From: Arsenophonus sp031446105 | GTDB taxonomy: Bacteria; Pseudomonadota; Gammaproteobacteria; Enterobacterales; Enterobacteriaceae | Length of the DNA stretch: 64,000 nucleotides | Direction: 5' to 3' | Assembly: GCA_031446105.1 (NCBI GenBank) | Contig: CP132907.1 | Span: 806,001 to 870,000, forward strand | Shown here: positions 46,469 through 56,235 of the stretch, one piece after another | How positions within the stretch are numbered: position 1 is the stretch's first letter | Layout of the letters: each line of letters opens with the position of its first letter | Translations under genes and position numbers: made by a program | Notes under the pieces: model-generated | The model's database searches: none | Told to the model about the DNA's origin: nothing | Seen by the model: the letters and a program-made list of their open reading frames with translations, nothing else

Positions 46469-48115
46469 TTAAAAAAAATCTTTTTTTATTATTTTTAACC
46501 AGCCTATACTCCATAAAAGTATACTAAAAAAAATGAAAATAATAGAACTGATTGTAAAACTAAAAATTGCTAATATAGTTCCACATAATAAAGAAGTTGC
46601 ACCCATACCAAGTAAATAATATTTTTCTATTTTTTTATTATTTTGTTTTTTAAATTGAACGTAATATTTTTCAATATTATCTTTTAAAGATGTATGTTGA
46701 TAAAGTACTGTATACAATAATTGTGGAATTTCTGGTATCCTGTTTTTATAAAAACCAGGTGTTTTTTGTTTAAATGAATTAATAACTCCTATTAATCCTA
46801 TTTCTTTTTGAATCCATTTCTTTAGAAATGGATTTGCAGTTTCCCAAAGATCTAAGCTTGGATATAGTTGTTTTCCTAAACCTTCAATATATAACAAAGT
46901 TTTTTGAAATAAAAGTAACTGAGGTTGAACTTTCATATTAAAATTACGTGCTGTATTAAATAAATGAAATAAAATATGACCAAATGAAATTTCTGCTAAT
47001 GGTTTTTTAAAAATAGGTTCACAAACTTCTCTAATGGCAAATTCAAAATCATGAATATTGGTATTATGTGGCATCCATCCTGAAGTAATATGTAATTGAG
47101 TTATTTTTTTGTAATCACGATTAAAGAAAGCAATAAGATTTTCTGCTAAATAAAATTTATCTTCTTGATTTAATGAACCTACGATGCCATAATCAATTCC
47201 TATGTATTTTGGATTTTCCGGTTTTTTTTTGCTAATAAAAATATTCCCAGGATGCATATCAGCATGAAAAAAACTATCACGAAAAACTTGGGTAAAAAAA
47301 ATATTAACTCCTCGTTCAGCTAATATTTTCATATTAATACCGTGTTTTTTCAATGCATGGATATTGGAGATAGGAATGCCGTAAATACGTTCCATGACCA
47401 TAATGTTTTTACTGCAAAAATTTAAATATACTTTTGGTACATAAAGCATCGAACTATTTTTAAAATTACGTTTTAATTGAATAGCATTAAATGATTCACG
47501 TAATAAATTTAATTCATTAATTAATGTTTTTTCATATTCTTTTACAACGTCTTTTATTCGTAGATTTTTGTTATTAGGTATAAGTGATATCCAACTAGAT
47601 AATTTATACATTAAATTAATATCAGCTTTTATACTTAATAAAATATCTGGTCTTATTACTTTAATAACAATTTTTTTCTTGTTATTTTTTAATTTTGCTG
47701 TATGCACTTGCGATATAGATGCTGAAGCTAATGGAATTTCATTAAAATCTTCAAACCAATTTTCAATAGAGCCACCTAATGATTTTTCAATTTGTTGACG
47801 TGCTAATCGACCATCAAAACTGATAACATTATTTTGTAAAAGCGCTAATTGATCAGAAATATTTTCTGAAAACAGATCACGTCTAGTAGATAACATTTGA
47901 CCAAATTTAATCCAAATTGGTCCTAAATCTTGTAAAGCTAAACGTAAACGTTCAGCAAATGATTTATCTTTATGCTTATTGGATAACCAAAATAAGCAAT
48001 AAAACAATAATTTTAATGGTAAAGTAAATTTAATTTTTGGAATAATTTCATCTAAACCATAATTTAAGAATATACGCATAATGTAATAAAACCGTTTAAG
48101 TTTTTTCGGTTGCAT
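46469..48115 (-). CDS. ubiB: Ubiquinone synthesis kinase-like protein UbiB
   Basis: Atypical ADCK/UbiB kinase-like ATPase needed for ubiquinone synthesis. Starting at 48115 gives 548 residues (E. coli 546). The KxGQ motif (WIKFGQMLSTRRDL), the alanine-rich loop region (ASASISQVHTA), VVIKVIRPDI-type lysine (IVIKVIRP), the catalytic HADMHPGNIF and the YGIVG metal site are intact. Two C-terminal membrane segments follow (about 500-548). The in-frame ATG at 48127 is less likely: the GGAG that follows it lies 6 bp before the 48115 ATG and is a good ribosome binding site. ubiJ, between ubiB and ubiE in E. coli, is missing. Confidence 0.96.
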   Translation of the reverse strand: MQPKKLKRFYYIMRIFLNYGLDEIIPKIKFTLPLKLLFYCLFWLSNKHKDKSFAERLRLALQDLGPIWIKFGQMLSTRRDLFSENISDQLALLQNNVISFDGRLARQQIEKSLGGSIENWFEDFNEIPLASASISQVHTAKLKNNKKKIVIKVIRPDILLSIKADINLMYKLSSWISLIPNNKNLRIKDVVKEYEKTLINELNLLRESFNAIQLKRNFKNSSMLYVPKVYLNFCSKNIMVMERIYGIPISNIHALKKHGINMKILAERGVNIFFTQVFRDSFFHADMHPGNIFISKKKPENPKYIGIDYGIVGSLNQEDKFYLAENLIAFFNRDYKKITQLHITSGWMPHNTNIHDFEFAIREVCEPIFKKPLAEISFGHILFHLFNTARNFNMKVQPQLLLFQKTLLYIEGLGKQLYPSLDLWETANPFLKKWIQKEIGLIGVINSFKQKTPGFYKNRIPEIPQLLYTVLYQHTSLKDNIEKYYVQFKKQNNKKIEKYYLLGMGATSLLCGTILAIFSFTISSIIFIFFSILLWSIGWLKIIKKDFF

Positions 48116-48666
48116 ATTTTTCTCCATTTTTTAATAAACTTTTTTATAATATTTTTTTGATTTTTTTAATTTTATAATTATTTTAGGATATATATTTTTT
48201 ATATTTTTAAATCTTTTGATATGTTTTTTTATTTAAAAATTAATTTTTTTTGCAATATTTATTTTATTAGAATAGTTATTTTAAAAAATATCTTAAAAAA
48301 TAAAAAAATGAATAAAAATATTTTTAGTTAAAAGTTTTTTTTAAAGATTCAAAAATAAAGACATAATACTTTATGTATTGAATAAATTAAAAAGTTTTAA
48401 AAAAGTATTTGATATGTTGTATATTTATTGCATAAAAAACATGTTAGAAGAATTATTATTTTATCTATAATGTTTAATTTTTTATTTGCATTTTTTTACT
48501 AAAAATATTTTTAATTTTTTAAATAAAATTTTTAATATAAAAATATTTTTTTGGATTAATTATTTGTAAATTTTTTATTTCATTTTTTTCTAAATTATTT
48601 AATAAAATATTTTTTAGTAAAAAAATATTTATATATTTTAATATTTATGCTTTTTTAAAAAAATTG
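48116..48666. other. A/T-rich spacer ubiB-ubiE (ubiJ absent)
   Basis: About 0.55 kb where E. coli has ubiJ. No UbiJ-like frame or fragment can be read. Confidence 0.65.
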
Positions 48667-49416
48667 TTATAAAGATATTGATTTTTTGAATTTAAATCCT
48701 TTATGTAAAGAAACAATACCTCCAGTCATATTGGTATACGAGACTTTTTTAAATCCAATACATTCCATCATTTTTTTAATTGTTTTTTGATCTGGATATG
48801 TGCGAATTGATTCTGCTAAATAACGATAGCTATCTGCATCTTTTGTAATTATTTTTCCTAGAGGTGGTAAAAAATTAAAAGCATAAAGATCAAAAAATTT
48901 TTTTAAAAATGGAGAAATTGGTTTTGAGAATTCTAGTATTAATAAACGGCCGCCTGATTTTAATACTCTGAACATAGATTTCAAAGCTTTTTTTTTATTA
49001 GTGATATTACGTAGACCAAAAGAAATACTGATGCAATCGAAATAGTTATCAGGAAATGGCAATTCTTCAGCATTAGCCTGAATATAATAAACATTACCAA
49101 TTATACCTATATTACGAAGTTTTTTACGACCTATTTCTATCATAGAATTATTAATGTCTACTAAAATAATTTTGCCTGTTTTACCAATTATATGTGAAAA
49201 TTTAGCTGTTAAATCTCCGGTTCCACCTGCAAGGTCTAAAATAATTTGCCCGCTACATGCTTCGCTTGTTTTTACTGTAAAATTTTTCCATATTCTATGT
49301 ATACCAAATGACATTAAATCATTCATTAAATCATATTTATTGGCTACAGAATGAAAAACGGATTCTACTGTTTTTTTATGTTTATTTTTATAATAATTAG
49401 AATATTTTTTTTTCAT
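48667..49416 (-). CDS. ubiE: Ubiquinone/menaquinone C-methyltransferase
   Basis: SAM-dependent C-methylation of the quinone ring. The 249 residues (E. coli 251) have KVESVFHSVA-type start (TVESVFHSVANKYDLMNDLMSFGIHRIWK), SAM motif I LDLAGGTGDL, motif II region ANAEELPFPDNYFD, FGLRNITNK and the C-terminal MTGGIVSLHKGFKF. All family motifs are intact. It lies 88 bp downstream of rmuC in the same orientation as in E. coli rmuC-ubiE. Confidence 0.97.
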   Translation of the reverse strand: MKKKYSNYYKNKHKKTVESVFHSVANKYDLMNDLMSFGIHRIWKNFTVKTSEACSGQIILDLAGGTGDLTAKFSHIIGKTGKIILVDINNSMIEIGRKKLRNIGIIGNVYYIQANAEELPFPDNYFDCISISFGLRNITNKKKALKSMFRVLKSGGRLLILEFSKPISPFLKKFFDLYAFNFLPPLGKIITKDADSYRYLAESIRTYPDQKTIKKMMECIGFKKVSYTNMTGGIVSLHKGFKFKKSISL

Positions 49417-49504
49417 TTATTTTTTTATATTATGAATTAGTTGTTTTATTATAATATTGGTTAATATTTTTTATGAATATTTTTTGTATAAGTATTTAAT
49501 TTAT

Positions 49505-50833
49505 TCATGAAATGTTTTTTTCAATTGGACGTTTAACCTTTATTCCTAATTCTTTTAAAGTTTCTGCTTGATAAATTAAATTACCTTTTCCTTCTGTTAA
49601 TTTTTTTATAGCTGATTGATAATGAATTTGTGCTTTTGTTAAACTTTGACCTATAATTTGCATATCATTAATAAATAATCTTATTTTGTCATATATTTTT
49701 GCAGCACGGTCTGCAATTAATTGGGCGTTTTGACATTGTTTTTCATAACACCATAAATTATTAATAGTACGTATAGCTACTAATAAGGTTGAAGGACAAA
49801 CAAGTAAAATATTATTTTTTAATCCTTCTTCAATTAATTCAGGTGCTTTACGTAAGGTTATTAAATAAGCAGGTTCCAATGGAATAAACATTAAGATATA
49901 ATCTAGTGTTTTTAGTCCATTTAATTCATGGTATTCTTTTTTTCCTAGTTCTTTTATATGATTTTTTACTGAAAGGATATGTTCTCTTAATGCAATATTT
50001 TTTTCTTCTTCGTTTTCACTATTAAAGTAACGTTCATAGGCAGTTAGTGACATTTTAGCATCTATAATAATATTTTTATTTTTTGGTAAATAAATAATTA
50101 CATCTGGTTGATAATTATGATTATTTGTATTTTTATTAATTCTGACTTGAGTTTGGAATTCATGTCCTTCTCTTAAACCTGAATCTTCTAAGATACGGGC
50201 AAGAATTGTTTCACCCCAATTTCCCTGGATTTTATTGTCACCTTTAAGAGCTTTTGTGAGATTAGTGGTTTCTTTTGTGATTTCTATATTTAGTTTTTGC
50301 AATCGATGAATTTCATGTATAAGTGTATAGCGTTCTTTTTCTTCTTTGCTAAAATTATTATTTATCTGATTTCGAAAGTTTTCTAATTGTTCACGAAATG
50401 GTTTTAATAGTGTAATTAGATTTTGATGATTTTGTTCAGATACTCTACGTTCATTTTTTTCAAAGATACGATTTGCTAAATTTTCAAATTGGATATTTAA
50501 ACGTTCTTCATTATTTAATAACAAACGTTGTTTTTCTGCAAAAGCTAATCGTGTTTCCTCTAGTCTAGTTATAACTTCTTGTAATTTTATTGCTTGATTT
50601 TGATTAATTTTTTGTTGTGTTTCCAATTCTTGAGTAAGATTTTTATATTTAATTTTCCATTGTTCTGAATTAGAAAATTTTTCTTTATAATTATTTTTAT
50701 ATAGAGTATATAAATTCTGTAATTCTATTTTTTTTTTATTAATTTTTTTTCTTGCGTAAAAAAGCAATAAACCGCTACTAAAAAATATTCCTATGAAAAA
50801 TCCAATTATTGAGTTTAATAAGTAAACATTCAT
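49505..50833 (-). CDS. rmuC: RmuC-family protein
   Basis: DNA-recombination-limiting protein RmuC, 442 residues (E. coli 475). One N-terminal membrane helix (about 5-26), a long coiled coil (about 30-190) and the conserved restriction-endonuclease-like C-terminal domain (about 195-410) with GNWGETILARILEDSGL, YQPDVIIYLPKNKNIIIDAKMSL and DYILMFIPLEPAY. The exact biochemical role is not settled in the family. Keeping this gene in a reduced genome is common among enterobacterial symbionts with the ubiE neighbourhood (inference). Confidence 0.93.
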   Translation of the reverse strand: MNVYLLNSIIGFFIGIFFSSGLLLFYARKKINKKKIELQNLYTLYKNNYKEKFSNSEQWKIKYKNLTQELETQQKINQNQAIKLQEVITRLEETRLAFAEKQRLLLNNEERLNIQFENLANRIFEKNERRVSEQNHQNLITLLKPFREQLENFRNQINNNFSKEEKERYTLIHEIHRLQKLNIEITKETTNLTKALKGDNKIQGNWGETILARILEDSGLREGHEFQTQVRINKNTNNHNYQPDVIIYLPKNKNIIIDAKMSLTAYERYFNSENEEEKNIALREHILSVKNHIKELGKKEYHELNGLKTLDYILMFIPLEPAYLITLRKAPELIEEGLKNNILLVCPSTLLVAIRTINNLWCYEKQCQNAQLIADRAAKIYDKIRLFINDMQIIGQSLTKAQIHYQSAIKKLTEGKGNLIYQAETLKELGIKVKRPIEKNIS

Positions 50834-51897
50834 TTAAATTTCCTGTATTAATTAATTGATATATATCAAATATTTTAAAAATGAATATTTTTATAAGAGA
50901 ATTATATTATTTAATTTCTTTTTTATAGTAGAGATTATAAATTAAATTATTATTTTTTAATATTTATTTAATTAAATATAAAATTTAACTTTTATTGCAA
51001 GAAACATAATATTTAATTTTATTGTAAGAAATTTATTCCTCTTAATTTTTAGAATAAGAAAAATATATAATTTAAGAAGATATTTTCATATCATAAAAAT
51101 ATAGAATATAAAAGATTAGTTAGTAATAAATGATATATTTGTTAAGATTCTATTTTTTGTTTAATATTATATAGTAATTAAAATATAATTTATATTAATA
51201 TAATTTATTTCATAAAAAATCTTTAATTTAAATTATATTTTTTTAATTATAAAATATTTTTTGATTAAAAATTATTTTTTTGTATTTTTTAAATAGCTGT
51301 AATGTTTTTTAAAAATAAAAAATATATATTTTTTTAGTTTTAATTGATATTATTTAAATAAAATATAAGATTATTTTATATATTTAGTCATCAAGATTTT
51401 TAATTTTATTTTATATACATATTGTTTTAATTATTAATTATATTTTTTAATAGTAATAATTTTTTGTGCATTTTATTTATGATTAATTAAATTTTTTATA
51501 AATATTTTATTTTAATATTTTTTATATTTTTTATTTATATCTTGATTTTTTAATTTTTTTAAAAAAAATTTTTAATAAAAAAATATATAAATCTTATTTA
51601 ATTTTTAATTAATTTTTATAAATAAAATAAATATTTATAATAATTTTATAGTATTTTTTGATTAATTAATTTTTTATTTAGAGATTTATTTGATATAAAA
51701 AGATATCAATTTGGTTACTTATATTTTTAATAAATATTAATAAAAATTTATATAATACATAAAAAAAATTTTTATATTAATCAATAAATTAAAATTTATT
51801 TTTAATAAAATAGTAAATATTTTTAGTTATTTTTTTTAAAAAATATTTAGGAATTATAAGATGAATATTAGAACTGAATTCTAAAGGTATCCTTTTG
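50834..51897. other. 1.06-kb A/T-rich divergent spacer rmuC-trkH
   Basis: Near-pure A/T; no gene remnant was recognised. The fre-ubi-rmuC block is inverted relative to trkH-hemG compared with E. coli, so this spacer is probably one inversion endpoint. Confidence 0.6.
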
Positions 51898-53349
51898 ATG
51901 CATTTTCGATCTATTATCAGAATTGTTGGATTATTAGTTCTTTTATTTTCTTTTACGATGATTATTCCTGGAATAGTTTCATTAATTTACCGAGATGGTG
52001 CAGGACGTGCTTTTGCTCAAACTTTTATTTTAACATTTAGTATAGGTTTATTATTATGGATATCAAACAGAAATAGTAAATATAATTTAGAATCTAAAGA
52101 AGGTTTTTTAATTGTTGTATTATTTTGGACAGTACTAGGTAGTGTAGGTGCTTTACCTTTTATTTTTTCAGATCAGCCGAATATTTCTATCACAGATGCT
52201 TTTTTTGAATCTTTTTCCGGTTTAACAACAACTGGAGCAACAACATTAGTTGGATTAGATAGGTTACCAAAGGCAATACTTTTTTATAGACAAATGTTAC
52301 AGTGGTTAGGAGGAATGGGAATTATTGTTTTGGCGGTAGCGATACTACCTTTATTAGGAATAGGTGGCATGCAGCTTTATCGTGCAGAAATGCCTGGTCC
52401 AGTAAAAGATCACAAAATGCGTCCTAGAATTGCAGAAACTGCTAAAACACTTTGGTTAATATATGTTTTTTTAACCATAATATGTGCATTATCATTATGG
52501 ATTAGTGGAATGGATATTTTTGATGCTATTGCACATAGTTTTTCTACTATAGCTATTGGTGGATTTTCTACACATGATGAAAATATTGGTTATTTTAATA
52601 ATTCCTCAATTAATATCATTATTGCAATTTTTTTATTAATTTCAGGTTGTAATTTTGGTCTTCATTTTATTTTTTTATCTAATTGTAATTTTAGAGTTTA
52701 TTGGTATGACTCTGAATTTAGGGTTTTTATAGGTTTTCAATTGGTTTTAATTATTATTTGTATTTCAGTACTTTTGTATTATTCAGTATATGAATCATTT
52801 TTGGAAACATTTAATCAAGCTTTTTTTCAAGTTGTTTCTATGACAACAACAGGAGGTTTTAGTACAGATGGTTTTGCAAATTGGCCAATTTTTTTACCGA
52901 TATTATTGCTTTATGCCTCTTTTGTTGGTGGATGTGCTGGATCAACTGGAGGCGGTTTAAAAGTTATTAGAGTTTTATTATTATTTTTACAGGGTTCACG
53001 TGAATTAAAACGTTTAGTTCATCCAAATGCTGTTTATAAAATTAAATTAGGTTTTAGAACATTGCCTGAATGTATTATTGAAGCAGTTTGGGGATTTTTT
53101 TCTGCTTATGCTTTAGTTTTTTTGATTAGTTTATTATTATTAATTGCAACAGGAGTAGATGAATTTTCTGCTTTTTCAGCAATTGCTTCAACATTAAATA
53201 ATTTAGGATCAGGATTAGGGATAGTGGCAGAAAATTTTTCCAATATGAATTCAATAGGAAAGTGGATTTTAATTTTTACTATGCTATTTGGGCGATTAGA
53301 AGTTTTTACTGTGCTTGTATTGTTTACTTCAACATTTTGGAGAGAGTAG
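51898..53349 (+). CDS. trkH: Potassium uptake channel protein TrkH
   Basis: Inner-membrane K+ translocation subunit, 483 residues, equal to E. coli TrkH. The four pore-loop repeats are readable: LTTTGATT, TIAIGGFST, MTTTGGFST and a C-terminal LNNLGSGLG. The GGCAGSTGGGLKVIR segment is intact. The start is the ATG at 51898; a TTG directly before it would add one residue. Needs the cytoplasmic TrkA, which is not in this window. Followed by the decayed hemG, as trkH-hemG in E. coli. Confidence 0.97.
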   Translation: MHFRSIIRIVGLLVLLFSFTMIIPGIVSLIYRDGAGRAFAQTFILTFSIGLLLWISNRNSKYNLESKEGFLIVVLFWTVLGSVGALPFIFSDQPNISITDAFFESFSGLTTTGATTLVGLDRLPKAILFYRQMLQWLGGMGIIVLAVAILPLLGIGGMQLYRAEMPGPVKDHKMRPRIAETAKTLWLIYVFLTIICALSLWISGMDIFDAIAHSFSTIAIGGFSTHDENIGYFNNSSINIIIAIFLLISGCNFGLHFIFLSNCNFRVYWYDSEFRVFIGFQLVLIIICISVLLYYSVYESFLETFNQAFFQVVSMTTTGGFSTDGFANWPIFLPILLLYASFVGGCAGSTGGGLKVIRVLLLFLQGSRELKRLVHPNAVYKIKLGFRTLPECIIEAVWGFFSAYALVFLISLLLLIATGVDEFSAFSAIASTLNNLGSGLGIVAENFSNMNSIGKWILIFTMLFGRLEVFTVLVLFTSTFWRE

Positions 53350-53379
53350 TTATTGATTAAATAAAATATAGGTAATTTT

Positions 53380-53899
53380 ATGAGTTATTTATTATTATAT
53401 TCAGGAAAATATGGTTAAACTAAAAAATAATTTTTAAAATTTCTGCATATCTAAAGAAAGCAGACAAAGTACGTGATATACAAAATTTAAATTTTCTAAA
53501 AAATGTGATTTTTCTGGATATTTAAAAGTATTAATTGCTGCTTCAGTATATTATAGTCATTTTAATTCTTTCGTTATAGATTTTGTTAATAAATATAAAA
53601 ACAGTTGAGTATAATTCCAACTGCATTTTATGGAATAAATTTAACAGCAAGAAAAAAAGAAAAGATAAAACTGAAACAAATATTTATATGGTTCAATTTT
53701 TGTCAAAAATTTCTTGGAAACCCAAAATAAATTCTGTATTTGCAGGTGATTTGTGTTATTCTAATTATAAATGGTTTGATCGTATCATGATTCAATTTAT
53801 TATGCGTATTAGTAAAAGAAAAGTTGATCTTAAAAAAAATTTGAATATAGAGATTGGAAGAAAGTAAAAGATTTTGCAAATAAGTTTAATGAATTATAG
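53380..53899 (+). pseudogene. hemG: Decayed protoporphyrinogen oxidase
   Basis: A flavodoxin-like protoporphyrinogen IX dehydrogenase relic directly after trkH, its E. coli position. Pieces of the E. coli protein appear in order but in different frames: an initial MSYLLLYSGKYG followed by a stop, a middle piece VLIAASVYYSHFNSF, then IPTAFYGINLTARK, then WKPKINSVFAGDLCYSNYKWFD, and a tail DWKKVKDFANKFNEL before the final stop at 53897-53899. At least one in-frame stop and several frameshifts are needed, so no functional protein can be made. Residue similarity is still high, so the loss is recent. HemG makes the heme precursor protoporphyrin IX. Confidence 0.93.
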
Positions 53900-54595
53900 G
53901 TAAAATATTTTTTTTAAAATTTCATTTATATTAACATATTATGTCATTGTTTTTTGTTAATTTTTTTAGAAATTTGATCAATAAAAATTATTAACAAATG
54001 TTTTATTTTATAGATAAATATAAATGTTTTATTTCTAAATTTTTATTTATATGATCAAGTAATTATTAAAAGAAAGATTTATTTATTTTAAAAAATATAG
54101 AATTTTAAATATTCCACTTTTTTTTATTTTGCAATAAAATTTAACTATGTTATTTATAAATTTATAAAAATTATTGATGAGTACTTTATGGATCATTTAA
54201 TTATATTATTTAATAAATGTTATTATTTGAATTATTTAAAATATTTTTTTTAAATAAAAAAGATTGCATGAATTAAAATTTAGAGTATTTTTTAAATTTT
54301 AATTTTCTTTGCAAAGCAAATAAAATTATAACTTTAAAAATTTTTGATAATAATATTAAAATATAGGTTTTAATGCGTAGTACTTTTTATCATATCATTA
54401 TTGTTTTATATGTTTAATTTTTTTAAAAAAGTATTTTTTAAATTTTATTTATTTTATAAAAATTGATACATAAAAGTGATATTATTTAAAATAATTAATT
54501 ATTTAAGAAATTTTGGTTAGCAAAATTATTTTTGTAATTAATTTATTTTTATATTTATGTTTTATTATTATATTTATGTTTTATTATTATAATAT
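53900..54595. other. A/T-rich spacer hemG remnant-tRNA-Trp
   Basis: About 0.7 kb. In E. coli an rRNA operon follows hemG; no rRNA sequence is visible. The last 45 bp hold the tandem duplication listed separately. Confidence 0.65.
54551..54588. repeat. Two perfect 19-bp tandem copies before tRNA-Trp
   Basis: Copies at 54551-54569 and 54570-54588 are identical. They end 7 bp before the tRNA-Trp 5' end, so they lie in its promoter/leader region. Probably a replication-slippage duplication. Confidence 0.85.
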
Positions 54596-54671
54596 AGGGG
54601 CATAGTTCAATTGGTAGAGCACCGGTCTCCAAAACCGGTTGTTGGGAGTTCAAATCTCTCTGCCCCTGCCA
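54596..54671 (+). tRNA. trpT: tRNA-Trp (anticodon CCA) with encoded 3' CCA
   Basis: Full cloverleaf: acceptor AGGGGCA with TGCCCCT, D arm GTTC-GAGC, anticodon stem CCGGT/ACCGG with CCA at 54629-54631, T arm with GTTCAAATC, discriminator G and an encoded CCA (54669-54671). It closely matches E. coli trpT. It stands alone, not in an rRNA operon. TrpS, its synthetase, is encoded at 56.2-57.3 kb. Confidence 0.97.
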
Positions 54672-55156
54672 AAAATTTTTTTAATTTTCATGTTTGGATA
54701 AAAATTGTAAATAAAATTCATACTAATAAGTATATAAAAATAATTAGTATTATATGTTTTAAGTGATATAATATAAATATATAACAACAATTGTTTAATA
54801 AATTTATATAAAATATAAATTTAGATATTTCTAAAAAATACTATCAATTACTTAATTATTGTTATTTTTTAGAATTAATAATTTTATTTTAGATTTTTTT
54901 ATTTTATATGAATTTTTTGTAAATTTTTATTTTATTTCTTAAAAGTTTATTTTTTAAATTAATTTTATTATTTATACTAGTATAAAAATTAGATTTTTTT
55001 TACATTAATAATCGAAATTATTATAATTTATTTTTTACATTAATTAAATTAATTTTATTGCTAATAAATTATATTGTATATTGAGAAATAATTTTTATTA
55101 TGTTATTTATTTATTTTTAAGTTTTTAAATAAAAAATTAATCAGGAGTTATAATTT
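54672..55156. other. A/T-rich spacer tRNA-Trp-sodA
   Basis: About 0.49 kb. A run of T follows the tRNA-Trp end (54676-54682 region) and may help termination, without a convincing hairpin. A good aggag ribosome binding site precedes sodA. Confidence 0.6.
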
Positions 55157-55789
55157 ATGAGTTATATATTACCCGACTTGCCATATCAATATTCTGCGCT
55201 TGAACCATATTTTGATGAAAGTACAATGAGGATTCATCATAAAAAACATCATCAAACTTATATTAATAATACAAATGATGTATTAAAAAATTTTCCTGAA
55301 TTAATGAAGCTTGATATCGATGATTTAGTGCAAAATTTAAATAAAATATCATCTAATAAACGCATTTATTTAAGAAATAATTCTGGAGGACATTGTAATC
55401 ATAGTATATTTTGGAAAGGATTAAAATTGGGCACTATACTTCAAGGAAAATTGAAGAATGCAATTGAACGTGATTTTGGTAGTATACAAAATTTTCAAGA
55501 TAGTTTTGAAAAATCTTCATTAAGTTGTTTTGGATCTGGTTGGACATGGTTAATATTGAAATTAGATTCTAAATTAGAAGTTATTTCAACATCTAATCAG
55601 GATAATCCATTAATGAATGATCCAGTTTCTGGTATTTTTGGTTTTCCAATTTTAGGTCTTGATATTTGGGAACATGCTTATTATCTTAAATATCAAAATC
55701 GTCGTGCAGAATATATTAAAGCTTTTTGGTCAGTAATTAATTGGGATGAAGCTGAAAAACGTTTTATAATAAATATGAATAAGATCTGA
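55157..55789 (+). CDS. sodA: Manganese superoxide dismutase
   Basis: Dismutates superoxide, 210 residues (E. coli SodA 206). Metal ligands H27, H82, D169 and H173 are present. Manganese-type signatures are G77-G78 before the HCNHS ligand region and Q148 in the SNQDNP segment, where iron enzymes place the glutamine elsewhere. The C-terminus WEHAYYLKYQNRRAEYIKAFW matches SodA. Likely metal source is the Sit importer at 9.4-13 kb. Clear ribosome binding site 10 bp upstream. Confidence 0.97.
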   Translation: MSYILPDLPYQYSALEPYFDESTMRIHHKKHHQTYINNTNDVLKNFPELMKLDIDDLVQNLNKISSNKRIYLRNNSGGHCNHSIFWKGLKLGTILQGKLKNAIERDFGSIQNFQDSFEKSSLSCFGSGWTWLILKLDSKLEVISTSNQDNPLMNDPVSGIFGFPILGLDIWEHAYYLKYQNRRAEYIKAFWSVINWDEAEKRFIINMNKI

Positions 55790-56235
55790 TGTTTTGTATT
55801 TTTAAAAGTAAGTAATTTTATTTTTATTTAGTTATTTAGCAGCAATTAATTTTTTTAAAAAAATTTTATTAAATTAAACTTAATAAAAAAGGTAATAAAA
55901 TATTAAAAAACATATGATATTTGCAAAAAAAATAATAATTTTAATAAATAAATCAAATATAATTCTTTATAGACAGTTTTTTATTTTTTTAAAGTTTTTT
56001 CTAAAAAATGTCTTTATAAAATATAAGTTTTTAATAATTTAAATTTTTAAGGTATTTTAATATTTTAAAATAGTTAATTATATTTTTTGATATTAAATAT
56101 TTTTTATTTTAAATTTTAATATTTTAATTCTTTGTATAGACATAATAAATGTAAAATGATAATTTTTTTATAAAAAATTGCGATATATTTACATTATTAT
56201 TTTTAATGCTTATTAAATTAAAATTAATATTTTTT
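55790..56235. other. A/T-rich convergent spacer sodA-trpS
   Basis: About 0.45 kb between convergent genes; no terminator hairpin stands out and no gene remnant is visible. Confidence 0.6.

Noticed and set aside
46326..46514. 62-codon minus-strand frame overlapping the ubiB 3' end
   Set aside because: Low-complexity K/N/I composition, overlaps conserved ubiB coding sequence in another frame, and has no homology I can recognise.
53900..54595. rRNA operon after hemG as in E. coli
   Set aside because: No rRNA-like or G/C-balanced sequence is present; only A/T spacer and a lone tRNA-Trp.
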